A DNA stretch of 64,000 nt. Source: Rhabditophanes sp. KR3021 (Eukaryota > Nematoda > Chromadorea > Rhabditida > Alloionematidae). Both the position numbers and the translations under genes were made by a program. The notes under the pieces were generated by a model. It ran no database searches, was not told the origin of the DNA, and worked only from the letters and a program-made list of their open reading frames with translations. How positions within the stretch are numbered: position 1 is the first letter of the stretch; every line of letters begins with the position of its first letter. Shown here piece after piece: positions 23,501 to 38,500 of this stretch. Location: the NCBI GenBank assembly GCA_963281155.1, contig CAUJLY010000003.1, forward strand, positions 5,518,001 through 5,582,000, read 5' to 3'.

Positions 23501-26500
23501 GCGAAGGAATGTGTATTTTAGGAAAAAGTCAATCAGGCTCAGGTAAACAAACCTTTTTATAAAAAGTATCAATTTAAAAATAGATGAGCAAATAATTTAA
23601 AAAGATTAGATAATAAGTTTGAGGTCAAATAGAATTTTAACCAAAATGTTAACTATTTTGCGTGCATTGGCAGAGTTGAGTAAATAGGTGTTAGGGATAG
23701 TGCCGTTCCCAAGATCACACTTTGTTCCTGCCACTTAAACTTGTGAGAAAATATGTACTCCAGATTCTTCACGACTTTCTCTGATGGTACTGGGAGCTTG
23801 CACATAACAATATTGTCGACACCTACTTGGCTCATTCTTAACTCTTTGTGATCTAGGCTTAAAGACAAAAACATGCTAGTGATGGGATCAAGAAGAGAAT
23901 CCATTTGAGATGGACTTTGTGAACAGTATGCTAAGAGGTGTCTTCCTAACCGGCTAAAAATATGATGTCTTTACTTAAAACCTACTATATTTGATCCATT
24001 ACAGGTGTCGGTTACAAATGTGCTTGTCCAATCGGTCAAAAATTAGTTGCCGGAACTAAATGTGTGCCTGCCTTGGATTACCTACTTTTCAGTAGCAATA
24101 AAGTTGTCAGAGGAATTTATCCACATATTCAATCTAATGCATTGGCTGAAGCTATCCTTCCCATTTCACCAATCTCCCAACGTAGAATCGGCATGTATTT
24201 CGCTGTTGAGTGTGATGTTCATGGTTCAAGCTTCTTTTATGCCGATATCATGGATAATACAGTCTTTAGAATTAAACCTGATGGTGAAGGATCAGCTCCT
24301 ATTTTGGTTACTCACAACGATGGCCTGATTTCAATGAGTTTCGACTGGGCTTCTAAGCAGCTTTATTATATTGATAATATCAGAAATTCACTCGAAGTTA
24401 TTAAGGTCTCTGAACAGGGCTTGATGAATGCCGAGGAACTTCAACACAGAAAGTTATTGTCTAATCTCCATGATCCAGTCAGTGTCGTTGTTCATCCATG
24501 GAAAGGACTTTTATTCTTCGCTGAAGCCGAAAGACCTGCTAAGATCTGGAAATGTAATATTGACGGAAGTGAATGTTTGGTCATTCGAAATACTTCTCTA
24601 GGCCGTCCTTCTTCAATGGTCATTGACTTCATTGATGAAAAACTATGTTTCAGTGATTCTTTATTGAAGATTATCGGATGTATGAATTACGATGGATCTA
24701 ACTTCAGCGTAATTAATGCCGAAGGAGCGATCCCAGTTTCTATTGCTATTATGGGCGATAATTTGTACTTTATTCACCAACGTCCTTTCAGTATTAGATT
24801 TGTCAACAAACGATTCGGAGGGAAGCCACAAATTGTTAGAGACTTCTCCAAAGATGAAAGAACCATATTTACTCTGAAAGCATGTAGTTACCAAAATCAA
24901 CCTATTCCAGATCCCTCTATTGACCATCCTTGTCATTCACATGACTGTGGGCATTTCTGTTTTGCTATTCCAACTAATGTTTCAAATTCTGAACCTCTAG
25001 AAAAGAGATGTGGTTGTAAAGATGGATTTGCTCTAGCTGACAATGGAAAAGCATGTAACAAGCAAACAACTGTTGAAGCTGAAGAACCAATTAATGCAAC
25101 TCATTTCAAATGCGGAAATGGGAGAGTTATTCCTAGTTCATTCAGGCAAGTTTATTAAAATATTAAATAGAAATACCCTTTTAAAGAAGAGTAGATGTTG
25201 TCTAGAGCAATCTCTGAGATTCTCTTAACAATTTCTGGATGTTTCTTCCACATAATATCATTGGATTGTCTTGATCCATCAATGTTTGTCAAGACATTTT
25301 GCATATTCAAATGCAAGAGCTCCATTCACAGTCAATTCATCACAATAGAAGGCTACAAGTTGTCTCTTATTGTCCAAAATCTCCATAATTCTTGTCTCTT
25401 TTGCATTGAATGGGATGAATCTCCTAGAATAGAATTTTGCTAATGAGAAGTGATTGAGCAGTCTAATTCTAACGTTGCCGGCTACCCATTATAAAAAATG
25501 TTATCTTCCAAAACATCGAAAGATAGTGAGCTAGCCTCAACACCAGCAGGCACATCAACTAAGACATACAAACATTGCGTTCCTTTGGCTGTTTTGCGAG
25601 ACTTAGCTTTCTTTAATTCTCCCATTAACCTTTCCAGCAAATCCGCATCAGACAGTTGCACTTCTTTTTCATAAGTCTTTTTAACCTCACTTCTTAACTA
25701 AGGACAAATTCTCCTTCTACATGGATGACAAAACCTGTGTGATCATTGAAAGTAGTTTTGCAGCTATTACACTCGTGTTTCAATCCTTTAACTTTAATAT
25801 ATTAACCAACAAATTTCTTAAATCATTAATTCTTCATATAATTCAATTCAATTCAGATTCGATGGAGAGAATGACTGCTTTGATTGGTCAGATGGTAAGA
25901 ATATAAAACTAGGTTAAAGTTTATCTTTTGTTTAGAAACTAATGAGGAAGGAAAACGTGTGATTAAGGAATTCAAATGCCCTCCCCAAACTATCAAGTGC
26001 AACAACTCAAACACTTGTTTATCTTTGAACTTCGCCTGTGATGGGGATTCGGACTGTGGGGATTATTCGGACGAAGACAAGGTATGCGTTAATTACAAAA
26101 ATTTGATTCATAGTAATTATCACATTTTTAGAAATACTGCAAGGACGGAAAACACCCGCCCTGTCCATCCAACAAATTCCAATGTGATAATGGATTTTGT
26201 ATCAATCAAGTATTTAAATGTGACAGTGATAATGATTGTAAAGATGGGTCTGATGAAAAGATTGAGATTTGTGGTAAGTTTCGAATTAGTAAATATTTAC
26301 TTATTAATTATTAGGCAACAAAACTTGCACTGAACATGAATTCCAATGCTCCAACCTTAGATGTATACAAATAGGCTACCTTTGTGATGGAGATTCTGAT
26401 TGCTATGACGGTAGTGACGAAGACAAAGAAAGTAAGTTTGACTCACAAAATATTGATAATTATATATTTAGGATGTCCACAAATCCAGTGCCGCCCTGAT

Positions 26501-29500
26501 CAATTCCGGTGTGAAAGTTCTAGACAGTGTATTCCATTGAAAAACCATTGTGACAATGTAGCTGAATGCGATGATGGAAGTGACGAAGATGGGTGTACCG
26601 CTATTGAAAAAGGAAGATGTGCAGCTAATCAATTCCAATGCGCTACTTCTGGCATTTGTATTCCTTTAAGTTGGAAATGCGATGCTCAGTATGATTGTGA
26701 TGACATGTCCGATGAACCACAAACTTGTTCCGTCCATCAATGTCAAGCTGATCACTTTGACTGCGGCAATGGCAGATGCATATTTAACAACTTGCTTTGT
26801 AACAATGAAGATGACTGTGGAAATAATGCCGATGAAGACCAAAAAGTGGGCTGTAGTGTTACCAATATTTTCCCTAAATGTCCATTCGAACACGTTGCCT
26901 GCACAAATAATCCTGAAATCTGCATCAGAATGGATCAACTTTGTAATGACAAAGAAGAATGCCCCGATGGCGCAGATGAGGGTGGGAGATGTGCCAGAGA
27001 TCTTTGCGCTGCTGACAGAGCGGGATGCGCTTATAAATGTACTAATAGTCCTGACGGGCCACTTTGTACTTGTCCCTTTGGTGAAACTGTTACTAATAAA
27101 ACGATGTGTGAACCAGAAAATGAATGTCTAGACTCTCGCTCTTGTAGTCAACTTTGTGAAGATATCAAGCACGGATACACGTAAGTGGACTATTGCAAAA
27201 ACTGTTTAATATTTATTGTTTTTAGTTGCTCATGTGAAGAAGGATATGAATTAATGCTGGACAGAAAAACTTGCAAGGTAGCTGAAAACCGGCAAGACAT
27301 GAGAATTTACGTTTCCAACAGAAACAGAATTTACTGGTCTGACCATAATTTAGACAATTGGAGAACCTTTGCTGCTCATGTTGAAAACGCAGTAGCTCTA
27401 GCATGGGATTCTGTCAGTAATAGAATTTATTGGTCTGATATCAGAGAAAAGAAAATATTCTCATCTTCATTAAACGGAACTAATGTCACTACTTTCATTG
27501 GCGAAGGCTTGGATATCACTGAAGGAATCGCAATTGACTGGATAGGAAGAAATTTGTATTGGGTTGATTCTAGTCTTAATACAATCGAAGTAGCTAATCT
27601 TGACAATCAAGGAGCCAGAGCCATTTTAATTAATGAAAATGTAGATCAACCTAGAGGAATCGCCGTAGATCCTCGCAAAGCATTGATGTTTTGGAGTGAT
27701 TGGGGTCAAAATCCTCGCATTGAGAAGGCCAATATGGACGGCAAGTTGATTTAAAAAACAGTTATTAGTTTAAAAGACACACGAAACAATTAATACTTTA
27801 GATCGCATTATACGCCTTTACCAAGTGGAAAGATGTTATGAAAGGCGTGAAAGTTAAAAGACATTAGATTTATTGGTTAAAAATACTTAACATTTATCCG
27901 TCATTTTATTAATTTGCATTTTAGGTTCTGATCGTAAAATTCTTGTTAGCACGAAGATTTACTGGCCGAATACGATTTCACTTGATTTCACTACAGACAG
28001 AGTCTATTTCGCTGACAGTAAACTAGACTATATTGACTTCGTCAACTACGATGGTACTGGAAGAACTCAAGTCATCGCTAATACCAAATTCGTCCAACAT
28101 CCTCATGCTATTGCTATTTTCGAAGACATGATTTATTACAGTGATAGGAGACTGCAAAAATTACAAGTCTATCCTAAATATCCAAATGGAACTACTAGAG
28201 ATTATCCTTCCCATACTTTTAGCAAAGCGTTGGGTGTTGTTGCAGTCCATCCAGTTCTTCAACCTAATGGAACAGCCAATCCTTGCAAGGATTCAGGTTG
28301 TTCTCATATTTGTCTCCTTAGTGTAAGTAAACTTTTGATGTTTAGTAATCAATTATATTTTTAGCCTGTTGGCCCGAAATTCACTTGTATCTGCCCACTT
28401 GGTTTAAGTTTAGACGGAACCAAAAAGATTTGCGGTAGAGATGATGCAAACTACGTGCTAATAATTCAGAAAAATAATGTCTTTGGATATGACGTTGACA
28501 AGTCAAATAATGGAACTCCACCACTGGCTGGATTGGTCCCAATTGCAGGCCTCACTAATACTTATGATGCTGATGTCGATACATTTACAGGAGATGTCTT
28601 CCATTTAGAAAGATCTTCTACTGCTAGATTATTAGGGACGGCTGTAATTAGTGAAGCTAAGATTTGGAAATCCTTGATTAATTCAAACAATAGAACTCAA
28701 ATTCATTCCAGCAGCATTCCAGATGACTTCAGTTGTATTGGTTACGATTGGAATGGAAGAAATCTGTATATTGGAAATAAAGTTTCGCAAACTATTGAGA
28801 TTATGAAAACGTATGGTGAATCTAGGTACCGTGCAACTATCCTAACGAACGACCAAAGCCCCACAGCAGTAGCTGAACCAGTAGCTATAGCTGTTGACTC
28901 AGACCGCGGGTTCATTTTCTGGTTGGATAGAGGTAACTTTAAAAGACAAATTGTCAAATGTGGCTAATTATTTATTATTTTACAGGAAATGGAGCCATTC
29001 CACCTAAAGTAGCACGGGCAGATATGGATGGCAAGAATGCATTGGTTATTGTAAATAATGACATATCTGAACTTGATCACATTGCTCTTGATACTAGTGG
29101 AGAAAGAATTTTTTACACTGAGTCCAAGGCTGGAAGAATCACATCTGTTTCATATGATGGCCAAGATAGAAAGTATATTCTGAATGATGCTGGCAAACAA
29201 CCAAAGGCAATCGCCTTTGTTAATAGCAAATTATTGTACTCTGATAGTGCCTTTGACAAGATCTTAATCTCTGACTTCGAACACAATGGTTTGAATATTA
29301 TCTTCAAAGACTTTAGAACAAACATCGAAAATCTCAATAATTTGAAGGGTATTAAGTCAACTAAATCTGCTACCACGCACCCTTGTAGAACGAACAACGG
29401 AAATTGCCAACATTTATGTATTCCTAGACAATTTGCCCAATACACTTGTGCTTGTAGTAGTGGATATGTCTTGGATGGAAGCAACACTTGTAAAGTATTT

Positions 29501-32500
29501 GATGATTCCTTCTTGCTCATCGCAACCAAAACTAAGATCGTCGGATTACCTCTGGATTCAGCTAATGGAAAGGGAGTGGCAGTTCAGCCTATTGGTGGGA
29601 ATGGAATTACCTCAATTGACATGGAACATGCCAGTAAATCAATCTTTATTGCCGAGTCATCCGGCCCTAATAAGGGAATTTCAAGAGTTGTGATCGGAGA
29701 AGCTGAAGCCAAGCAAATAGTCAAAGACAACTTCGGAAACTTCCAAATCAAATCCATTGCCGTTGATTGGGTTAATTATAATTTATACTTCATTACGGGA
29801 GATTCCGATCGTACTCATATTGAAGTTTGTCAGTTAGATGGAAAGCATCGTAAGATCTTGCTTACCACTAAAACAGAAACTCCGACATCCATCGCTGTTG
29901 ATCCCATTGCTAGATACATTTACTGGGCTGACAAAGGTCAAAAACCAACCATTCAAAGAGCTTTCCTAGATGGAAGTAATAAACAGATAATTGTTCATGA
30001 AGGTTTGAAAGAACCAACGGGTAAGTGTTGGGTGATTATTAAAAAATATAAACAAAAATATACTTAAAGCAGTTTGTTGTTTGTTTAATATGGGTATAAA
30101 ATAGTTACATTTGATTATCATGGAATTTTTAGCCAACACGAATCAATTTACATATCTTAAATTTTATAAATTTCCTTTGATCTTAAACATGGTAACATCT
30201 AAAATATTTTTCAGACATAATAGTCGACTCCAACAGTCACTATGTTTACTGGACAGACGCTGGATTAGATGGAATCTATAGAGTTCGCGGAGAAGGTGGC
30301 AAACCTGAATTGGTTAGAAGCGACATTGCCGAGGCTACAGGTTAGTAACACAAGTAAAGTTAAATACGTAGAGAGGAAGTGGAATTATTCGGTTATTCAG
30401 TAATATTAAAAGCATAGCCCACTTAATTTATACTCCATTTTTTGCTTTAGGAATCACCATAATCGGACAAAATATGTACTGGACGGATTCAAGATTAGAA
30501 AAAGTGTTCATGTCTGGCAACAGGCCAAATCAAACTAACTTTATTATGTCACCTACGACTGTAGCTGCTGGTTATAGTGAACTAGGAGATGTTGTAGCCT
30601 TTGACCAATTGGCTCAACCAAAATCTACATCGCCATGTCATATTACCGATAATTTAAGAAAGGCACCTTGTCAGCAACTGTGTTTTGCTTTACCAGGATC
30701 CAGTATTACGTAAGCCCAATCATTTCGAGTGATATTAATCCATTCATTTATTTCAGCTGTGCATGTTCCAAGGGAGTTTTGAAAGGAAAAAGTTGCGAAG
30801 AACCAGAATCCTATTTACTATTCTCAGATGGAGATCAAATTGTAGATTATAATTTGGTGCCAGACATCAAAGCCAGTTCTCCTCTTCGTGAACCACTTCC
30901 TTTAATTCCAAATCTTCAAACATTCGACGTTGACATCAATCTGAGGAGAATCTTTTACGTTGAAGAATCGTCAGTTGGAACGAATATCTCGTGGTTCCCT
31001 ATGAATATACCCACTTCGCCTAGACAAATCTTGTCACCGAGTAAGAAAAAGGCGTCAGTTGAATTGGCCACTAGGCATATCTCAGACATGAAGCTAGACT
31101 GGTTAACACAGAAGCTTTACTGGACTACTGGAAGAACTGGTAAAATCTTTGCCATTGATGTTCAAGGAAATCATCTAGCTTCTATTGCTTCTGGAGACTG
31201 GACCTATGCTCTAACTTTGGACCCTTGTGCAGGTAATTAAAAGAGAAAAAACATTTATTTAAGGGGCAAAATATTAAATGAGACAGAATATTATTAGATA
31301 ATGTTCATAAGAAGCCCATACAATCTCCAACTTTTGATGAGTTTTAGGGAGAACAGCTGTACAAATTGGCATAATTAGTCAATTTTGGACTACTGGATGC
31401 TCAGTCCCAAATTCTTCTTAAAAAAATACTTAATTCAAATTTGTTTTCTAATATCATTAAAATGGTTTCGTTATATTAATGGATACTTTTCAGGATTACT
31501 TTTTTGGTCCGATTCGGGCTACAAGTTAAGCGTGGGGGCTTATACACCAAGAATCGAAAGAAGTAACATGGCTGGTGGTGAGTAAAAATTTATCAAAAAG
31601 ATAAACATAAAATATAATTAAAAGGAATTATTTCTTTAACAGCAAAGAACTTGTCAAGAATAAGTTTGCCGATTAGTTGAGTACTAGCTGGTGAGAGCAT
31701 CTAAGCTTCTTCATATGAGCGTTTGTCATAGTCGACATTCTTAACTTGCACACCAAAATACTCAGTCAAAATGCATTCCAAGTTCTAAGCCAATTCCTTG
31801 TCCCTAACATTCGTTTTGATTACAATTGTCTTAAAATGAGATCCGTCTCTTTGGCGGCGTTAATGTTTTTCATTCGTTGTTCCTTTCTTGAAAGAATATC
31901 TTTATCACCAACATGATTTTGTACTCATAAAAATGATCGGGTATTTTTTTATTGTTGCACCAACATAATAAGCTGCTTTAATAAAATCATCAAAAGCCAC
32001 TCACTCAACGGCTTTGGATTGATTCTGGGATTCAGGAAAAGGTACACAAAGGCAGTAGTTGAAGCGTCTGGGTCGTTCATGTCCGTCCAAACCTTTAGCA
32101 AGATTTCGATAGCTTTACAATTTTGATTAAACATTTTCATTTCCTCAAGCAACTGTTCACAGCCCCTTTCTTGATAATGATCTGATAAATGTTTAGAACT
32201 ACAAAGAATGAGCTTACACCATTTATCTTAAAACACAAAATACAATTTTAACATTATTAATATTTTTATGAAACAGGAGACCGCGTAGTTTTGGTTACTG
32301 AAGGAATTTCACTGCCAGCTGCTCTTACAGTCGATATCAAGGATCAAAGACTTTATTGGGCGGATGTTAGTAGATTAGTGATTGAATCTATTGGATACGA
32401 TGGAACAGATAGAAGAGTCATTGCTACTGGGTACAGAGCTAAATCTTTAGATATTTGGGATCATTGGCTTTACATGTCCGATCCTCTGTCAAATGGATTG

Positions 32501-35500
32501 TTCAGAATGGACAAAGATACAGGAAATAATTACGAGGCCGTAGTTACTGACAGAAGAATCCCAGGGACTGTGCGTGTGTTTGCATCTGAAAATGATGCTA
32601 GACTAAGAAACCAAATTTGTTCTCTTCAAACAGCCGAACTTTGCAAGAAAGGTAAGTAAATGTTGTGAAAAATTCAAAACCTCCTATATTCTGAAATTGA
32701 AATTTTTTATTTTAGATAACGGAGGTTGCTCACAATTGTGTCATGCCATTTCAACCGAAATAGGTCTTTCTGCAAGTAAGGTTCAATGCAGTTGTAGTGA
32801 TGAATTCGAATTAGTCATTCAACCCGGAGAGGACTACCCAACTCAGTGTGTGAAGAGAGAAAACGCAAACATTGCTTGCCAACCACCTTACAACTTCCAA
32901 TGTGGAACATCTGGTAAATGTATCTCTCTTGTAGATACTTGTAATTCTAAAATTGATTGCCCTGACGGTTCAGACGAAAAGGCAGAGTACTGTAACACTC
33001 GTTTCTGTCCAAGTGACTACTTCCTATGTAAAAATAGAAGATGCATTTCGGACACATCAAAATGTAATTCAATAAATGACTGTGGAGACAATTCCGATGA
33101 AGAGGGTTGTACCGCTGCTGTTGTTTGCGGAGAGGGAATGTTCTCTTGCTCAAATTCGCACTGTATTTCTCTAAATAAGACTTGTGACGGAATAAACAAC
33201 TGCCATGACTTGGAAACTTCTGATGAAAACCAGACAACTTGCCCTGGATTGCCAATTGATTGCAGAGGAACTAAGATCAGATGCCCGAACACCAATATTT
33301 GCATCCAAGTGTCCGATTTGGCAGATGGATACAATGATTGTGGAGATAACGCTGATGAGTCTTCATTGTTCGTTATGAGTAGAGAAGTCCCAAAGCACTA
33401 CGTAAGATGCCCAGGTGGTCGTATTATACCGGAAAGCTGGCTGTGTGACGGTGAAGGTAAGATTAAAATCTGTGTCAAGTAAATGAGTTTTCAAATACTT
33501 TCAATTAGTTTCAACAAAGAGTAATATATTTTTTCAGACGATTGTGGAGACGTTGCCAAAACAGCTAAGGGATCTTGGGATGAAACGAACTTCAACTGCA
33601 CCGATTCCGAAGGCAAGAAAGTATGTGTCGGGTCTTATCTGTTCCAATGTGGAGACGGCAAGTGTCTATCAAAGGCTTTCTTATGCGATGGGGATACCGA
33701 TTGTGCAGATGCAAGTGATGAAGCAGTTAATCACAACTGTGGCAACAGAACTTGTGGTGAGGATGAATTCCACTGCAAATCAAATGCCAAACTTACTCAA
33801 GTTAAATATGAATGCATATCAAAGGTTAGTTTCAACAAAATAAAAACACAATCAAACCAATATTAAAATAATGGCTAATAATACATTTATTAAAATAATG
33901 GCTTATAATACATCTTTCTTTCAGGCTTCGCTCTGTGACGGTGAAATAAGTTGCGCAGGTAAGTAATTTTTTCTCGCACGTTTACTAAAATGTGGTCGGA
34001 CTTACATATGTAGATTCGTGAATGCTGTCTTGCAATGTTAATATATTTATTTTCAGATGGTTCTGATGAATCCGAAGAGATATGCGGAGTAAAGAAAAAG
34101 CCTTGTAATAAGGGAGAGTTTACATGTGCCAACGGCGGATGTATAAAATCTGAATGGGCTTGCGACGGTGACACGGTACGTTAGGGAAGACTTCTAGACA
34201 ATTATCATATTTGAAGTTTAAATGCGTTTCAAATAAGATCGTTTCAATAAGCATTATTGTGAGAAGTTGAGTGAACTTGTCACAATCAACATATTAGAGT
34301 TTAGATAAATTAAATTAATATTTTGTAGGATTGTCTCGATGGATCAGACGAATCACCAGTTCACAAAAACTGCACATACGAAGCTTGTCAGCCTGGCTAC
34401 TTCCAATGTCAAAACAAAAAATGTCTGCACCCAAGTAACAAATGCGACGGAACCTTTGACTGTGGCCAAAATGATAATAGTGATGAAAAGGATTGCCCTG
34501 CTGATAAAAGTTCTTCCAACTTAAATGGATGCACAGTTGACCAATTCGCTTGTAGTTCTGGTGAATGCATAAATGCTACGGCCGTCTGTAATCGTCAATA
34601 TGATTGCTCAGACCATTCAGATGAGTCCAGTGCTTGTTTTATCAATGAATGTGAGTTAGCCGAAAGACCAATCTGTCCAAATTCTAAATGTGTCGATCTT
34701 AAAATTGGCTGGAGATGCGATTGTTTCGAAGGATTTGCTCGTAATAGTACTGATCAAACAGCTAGTTGTGAAGATGTAGATGAATGTAAGGAATCGATTA
34801 GTGGCTGTAGTCATGGGTGTGAAAATAAAATTGGGGACTTCAAATGCCTTTGCCCGGAAGGATACTCTATTGCTAAGGACGAATTAAATTGCAAACGAGT
34901 TAACACCACTGAAGTTCCATTCTTAATTCTGGCCAACAAACATTATGTTAGAAAACTCACTACCGACGGAAACCAGTATGAATTAATTGCAAGAGGATTC
35001 GAGAATTTAGTTAGTTTGGATATTGATATGGTTGAAAAGAAAATTTATATGATGGATAGTGGAAAGTTACGGATGTATCGCGTTGGTCTGAATGAAGTTG
35101 ATGGTCCAATTGCAGACTATGAAACAATTGTCCGTCATAACGTTTACGGAACTGAAGGTACCTTAAATTATTTAATTAACTAATAGCTTCATTTTTATTG
35201 TGTAGGAATAGCAGTAGACTGGGTAGCCAGAAAATTGTACATGTTGAATAGGCAAGACAAGTCTTTGAAAGTTTGTGAATTGAATGGAAGATATTGTAAG
35301 ACTTTGATTAGAGACAGAATTCAACAGCCCAAAGCCATTGTTGTTCATCCAAAGATAGGGTATCTCTTTATTTCGGAATGGTCTCTTCAGCCATTTATTG
35401 GAAGAATTTCCCTAGATGGAGATACTGAAGTAGCTGATCCTATTTTGAAGATTGCTGAAAAAGATCTAGGATGGCCAAATGCCCTTGCAATTGATTATCA

Positions 35501-38500
35501 CGCAGACAAACTCTTCTGGGGGGATGCTCATTTGAATGAAATTGGATTTATGAACTTCGATGGATCTCATAGACATAAGTTAGCTGCTAAGTGGACTTCC
35601 CATGTTAGTTCAATGGTAGTCTTTGAAAGCCACCTTTATTGGTCTGATTGGAACTTAAAGCAAGTTCTTAAATGTGACAAATGGACTGGTAGAAATGAAA
35701 CTGTTCTTGAGAACTTCGTTCAATTACCTAATGATTTGAGGATCGCTCATTCACTTGCCAAGCCAAATTATCCAAATCCGTGTGGAACAAACAATGGAGG
35801 GTGTACTCATTTATGCTTGATTAGAGAAGGTGGATTCGGATATTCGTGTTCTTGTCCTGATCAATTCATTCTTTTGAAAGATGGAAAGAGTTGTGAAGCT
35901 AATTGCACTGAAAGACAGTTTGCTTGCGGAGGAGAGGATGCCAAGTGTATTAATAAATTGTGGCGTTGTGATGGGGAAATTGACTGTGCAGATAAAAGTG
36001 ATGAGCCAGGCCCAGAGATTTGCGGAGTCAGGGTTTGTCCAGTAGGAGAATTCCAATGCAACAATCATAACTGTACACGTCCATTCAGTTTGTGCGATGG
36101 AATAGGTAACATTACCAAACTATTTTTATTTATTAACTTATTCATTAAATAGATGACTGCGGAGATGGCTCAGATGAACAAAACTGCCAACTAGCGTGTG
36201 ATCCTTGGATGTTCAAATGCAAGGATACCGGAAAATGTCTTCCAAACCACTTCAAATGCGACGGGGACGCTGACTGCTCAGGTAAATCATTTTCACAAAT
36301 ATGTAGGTACTAGTTAACTCTTTTAGACGGATCAGATGAAGACCCCACAATCTGTATCAACCCTGCCAGAAATTGCACAGCTGAACAATTTAAATGTACT
36401 TCAGGCCAGTGTATTCAAAAGAGTTTTGAATGTGATAATGAAGCAGATTGCTTAGGTGAGTTACTATTAAATTAAAAAATCCGTATGATAAGTACGTAAA
36501 GTCCATATTTAAGCGATTGTTGCAAAATATTTTAACATAACATTTCGATTACTCTTATTAAATAATTCTTTTTAGACGGAAGTGACGAGAATAATGAATG
36601 TGCAAATAGAGATTGCCCAAAGGGTTGGACTAGATGTGCAACATCTTATCGTTGTATCCCTGATTGGGCGATCTGTTCTGACACTTCTGCTGACCATTGC
36701 AGGGATGGAAATGCCGATCAGAAATGTCCAGGTAACTAGTGTAAACGTGTATCAGAATCTGATATTGGGAATATTTAACCTTTTTTATTGGGGAGCAAAA
36801 AGATATAAAATAGACAAGAAATATGTTTAGAATTGGAACAATTATTAATATACTCTTCTTACAGCTTGTGATCCAGTAGGCGAATTCAAATGCGCTGACT
36901 CCAACAAGTGCATTCCTCAAAGATGGAAATGTGACGGGGAAGCCGATTGCGCAGACATGTCTGACGAGCTTGATCCTAGTTGCGGTGGCACCTCTCGGCC
37001 ATGTTCTGAGTCCGAATTCAGATGTGACAATGGAAAATGTATTCCTGACAGCAAAGTCTGCGATGGAAGCATAAACTGTCCTACCGGCATCGATGAAGAC
37101 AATTGTTCAAATAAGACTTGTCGTGAAGGCTTCAAGAAGTGCGATGACGGTACTTGCTTCCACGAGAGCAAATTCTGCAACAGAAGAAAGGTAAGACAAA
37201 GTTGTAATGATGTAAACCATTTTATTTTTAGGACTGTGCTGACTTTTCGGATGAAAATGAACGCAATTGTCATAACGTAACAAGAAGAGCTTGCTCACAG
37301 TATGAATTCGAATGTGGCGATGGAACCTGCATAAGCAATAAGTATAAATGTGACGGTGATCGTGAGTGCCAAGATGGACAAGATGAAGCCTACGAACTAT
37401 GCGGTGCTCAAGAATGCTTGCCCCCACTTCGTTTCAGATGTGCACACTCAAAGGTGTGTCTGAATGTCCTCCAGTTATGTAATGGAGTGAATGATTGTGG
37501 CCCTACAGACATGTCAGACGAGCATCTCAACATGTGCTCGTCATTTACAGGAGAAGATGAGTGTAGTTCGGACCAATTCAAATGTGCCAACAAGAAGTGT
37601 ATAAATTCGACTCTGATGTGTAATAAGATCGACAATTGTGGAGACGGCAGTGATGAGTCTGGATGTGCTAAAGCTAATGGGAAGACTTGTTCTTCAAACA
37701 GAGACAATGGTGGTTGCAAGCATTTGTGTACGGATGTCAAAGACGGATATTTCTGCCACTGTAGAGACGGTTACGAACCAAATCCCGACGATGGATTTGA
37801 TTGCATTGATATTGATGAATGCAAGGGCAACAACACTTGTACACAGAAATGCACAAATGGAAAAGGAAATTACTTCTGTTCTTGTGAAGCCGATTACGAA
37901 AACTCAGTGTTTGTGGGAGCCATGAGTGGCAGAGATTGCAGAGCAAAGGGAGAATATGCTCAAGTAATTGTCGCTTCTGATGACCAGTTAGTTGAGTTGC
38001 ATTTGACTGGAGGAGAAAGAACAAACAGACATGCAGTCGCCAATACTGTTGAATCAAATGGAAACAACGATATTATTGGAGTCGAATTTGATCCTAGACG
38101 TGAATTAATGTTCTGGATTGATGTTACGCAGAAGAAGATCTTTAGATCAGCGTTAGCTAAGGGAAATCAATCGCACGTCGGTCAACCTTTAGATATTGAC
38201 TTTGCCGCAAAGGGAATTACCCCATCTGCCCTATCTGTAGACTACGTCACTGGTAACTTGTTTATCACTGCAGTTTCAGATGAAGCTGGTGTTTCCGGCA
38301 TAATTTCAAGAAAAAAGAGAATGTCTGAACCAATTAAGAACACAGGATTTATTTATGTTGCCAAGAATGACGGTAGATATTTCAAAAAATTGATTGGGTC
38401 TAGACTTCAAATGCCGACAGCTATTGTGGCCATTCCACAATTAGGTAGAATTTGTTATACTGACTCAGGAATGAACGCAAAGGTGGAGTGTGCAGACATG

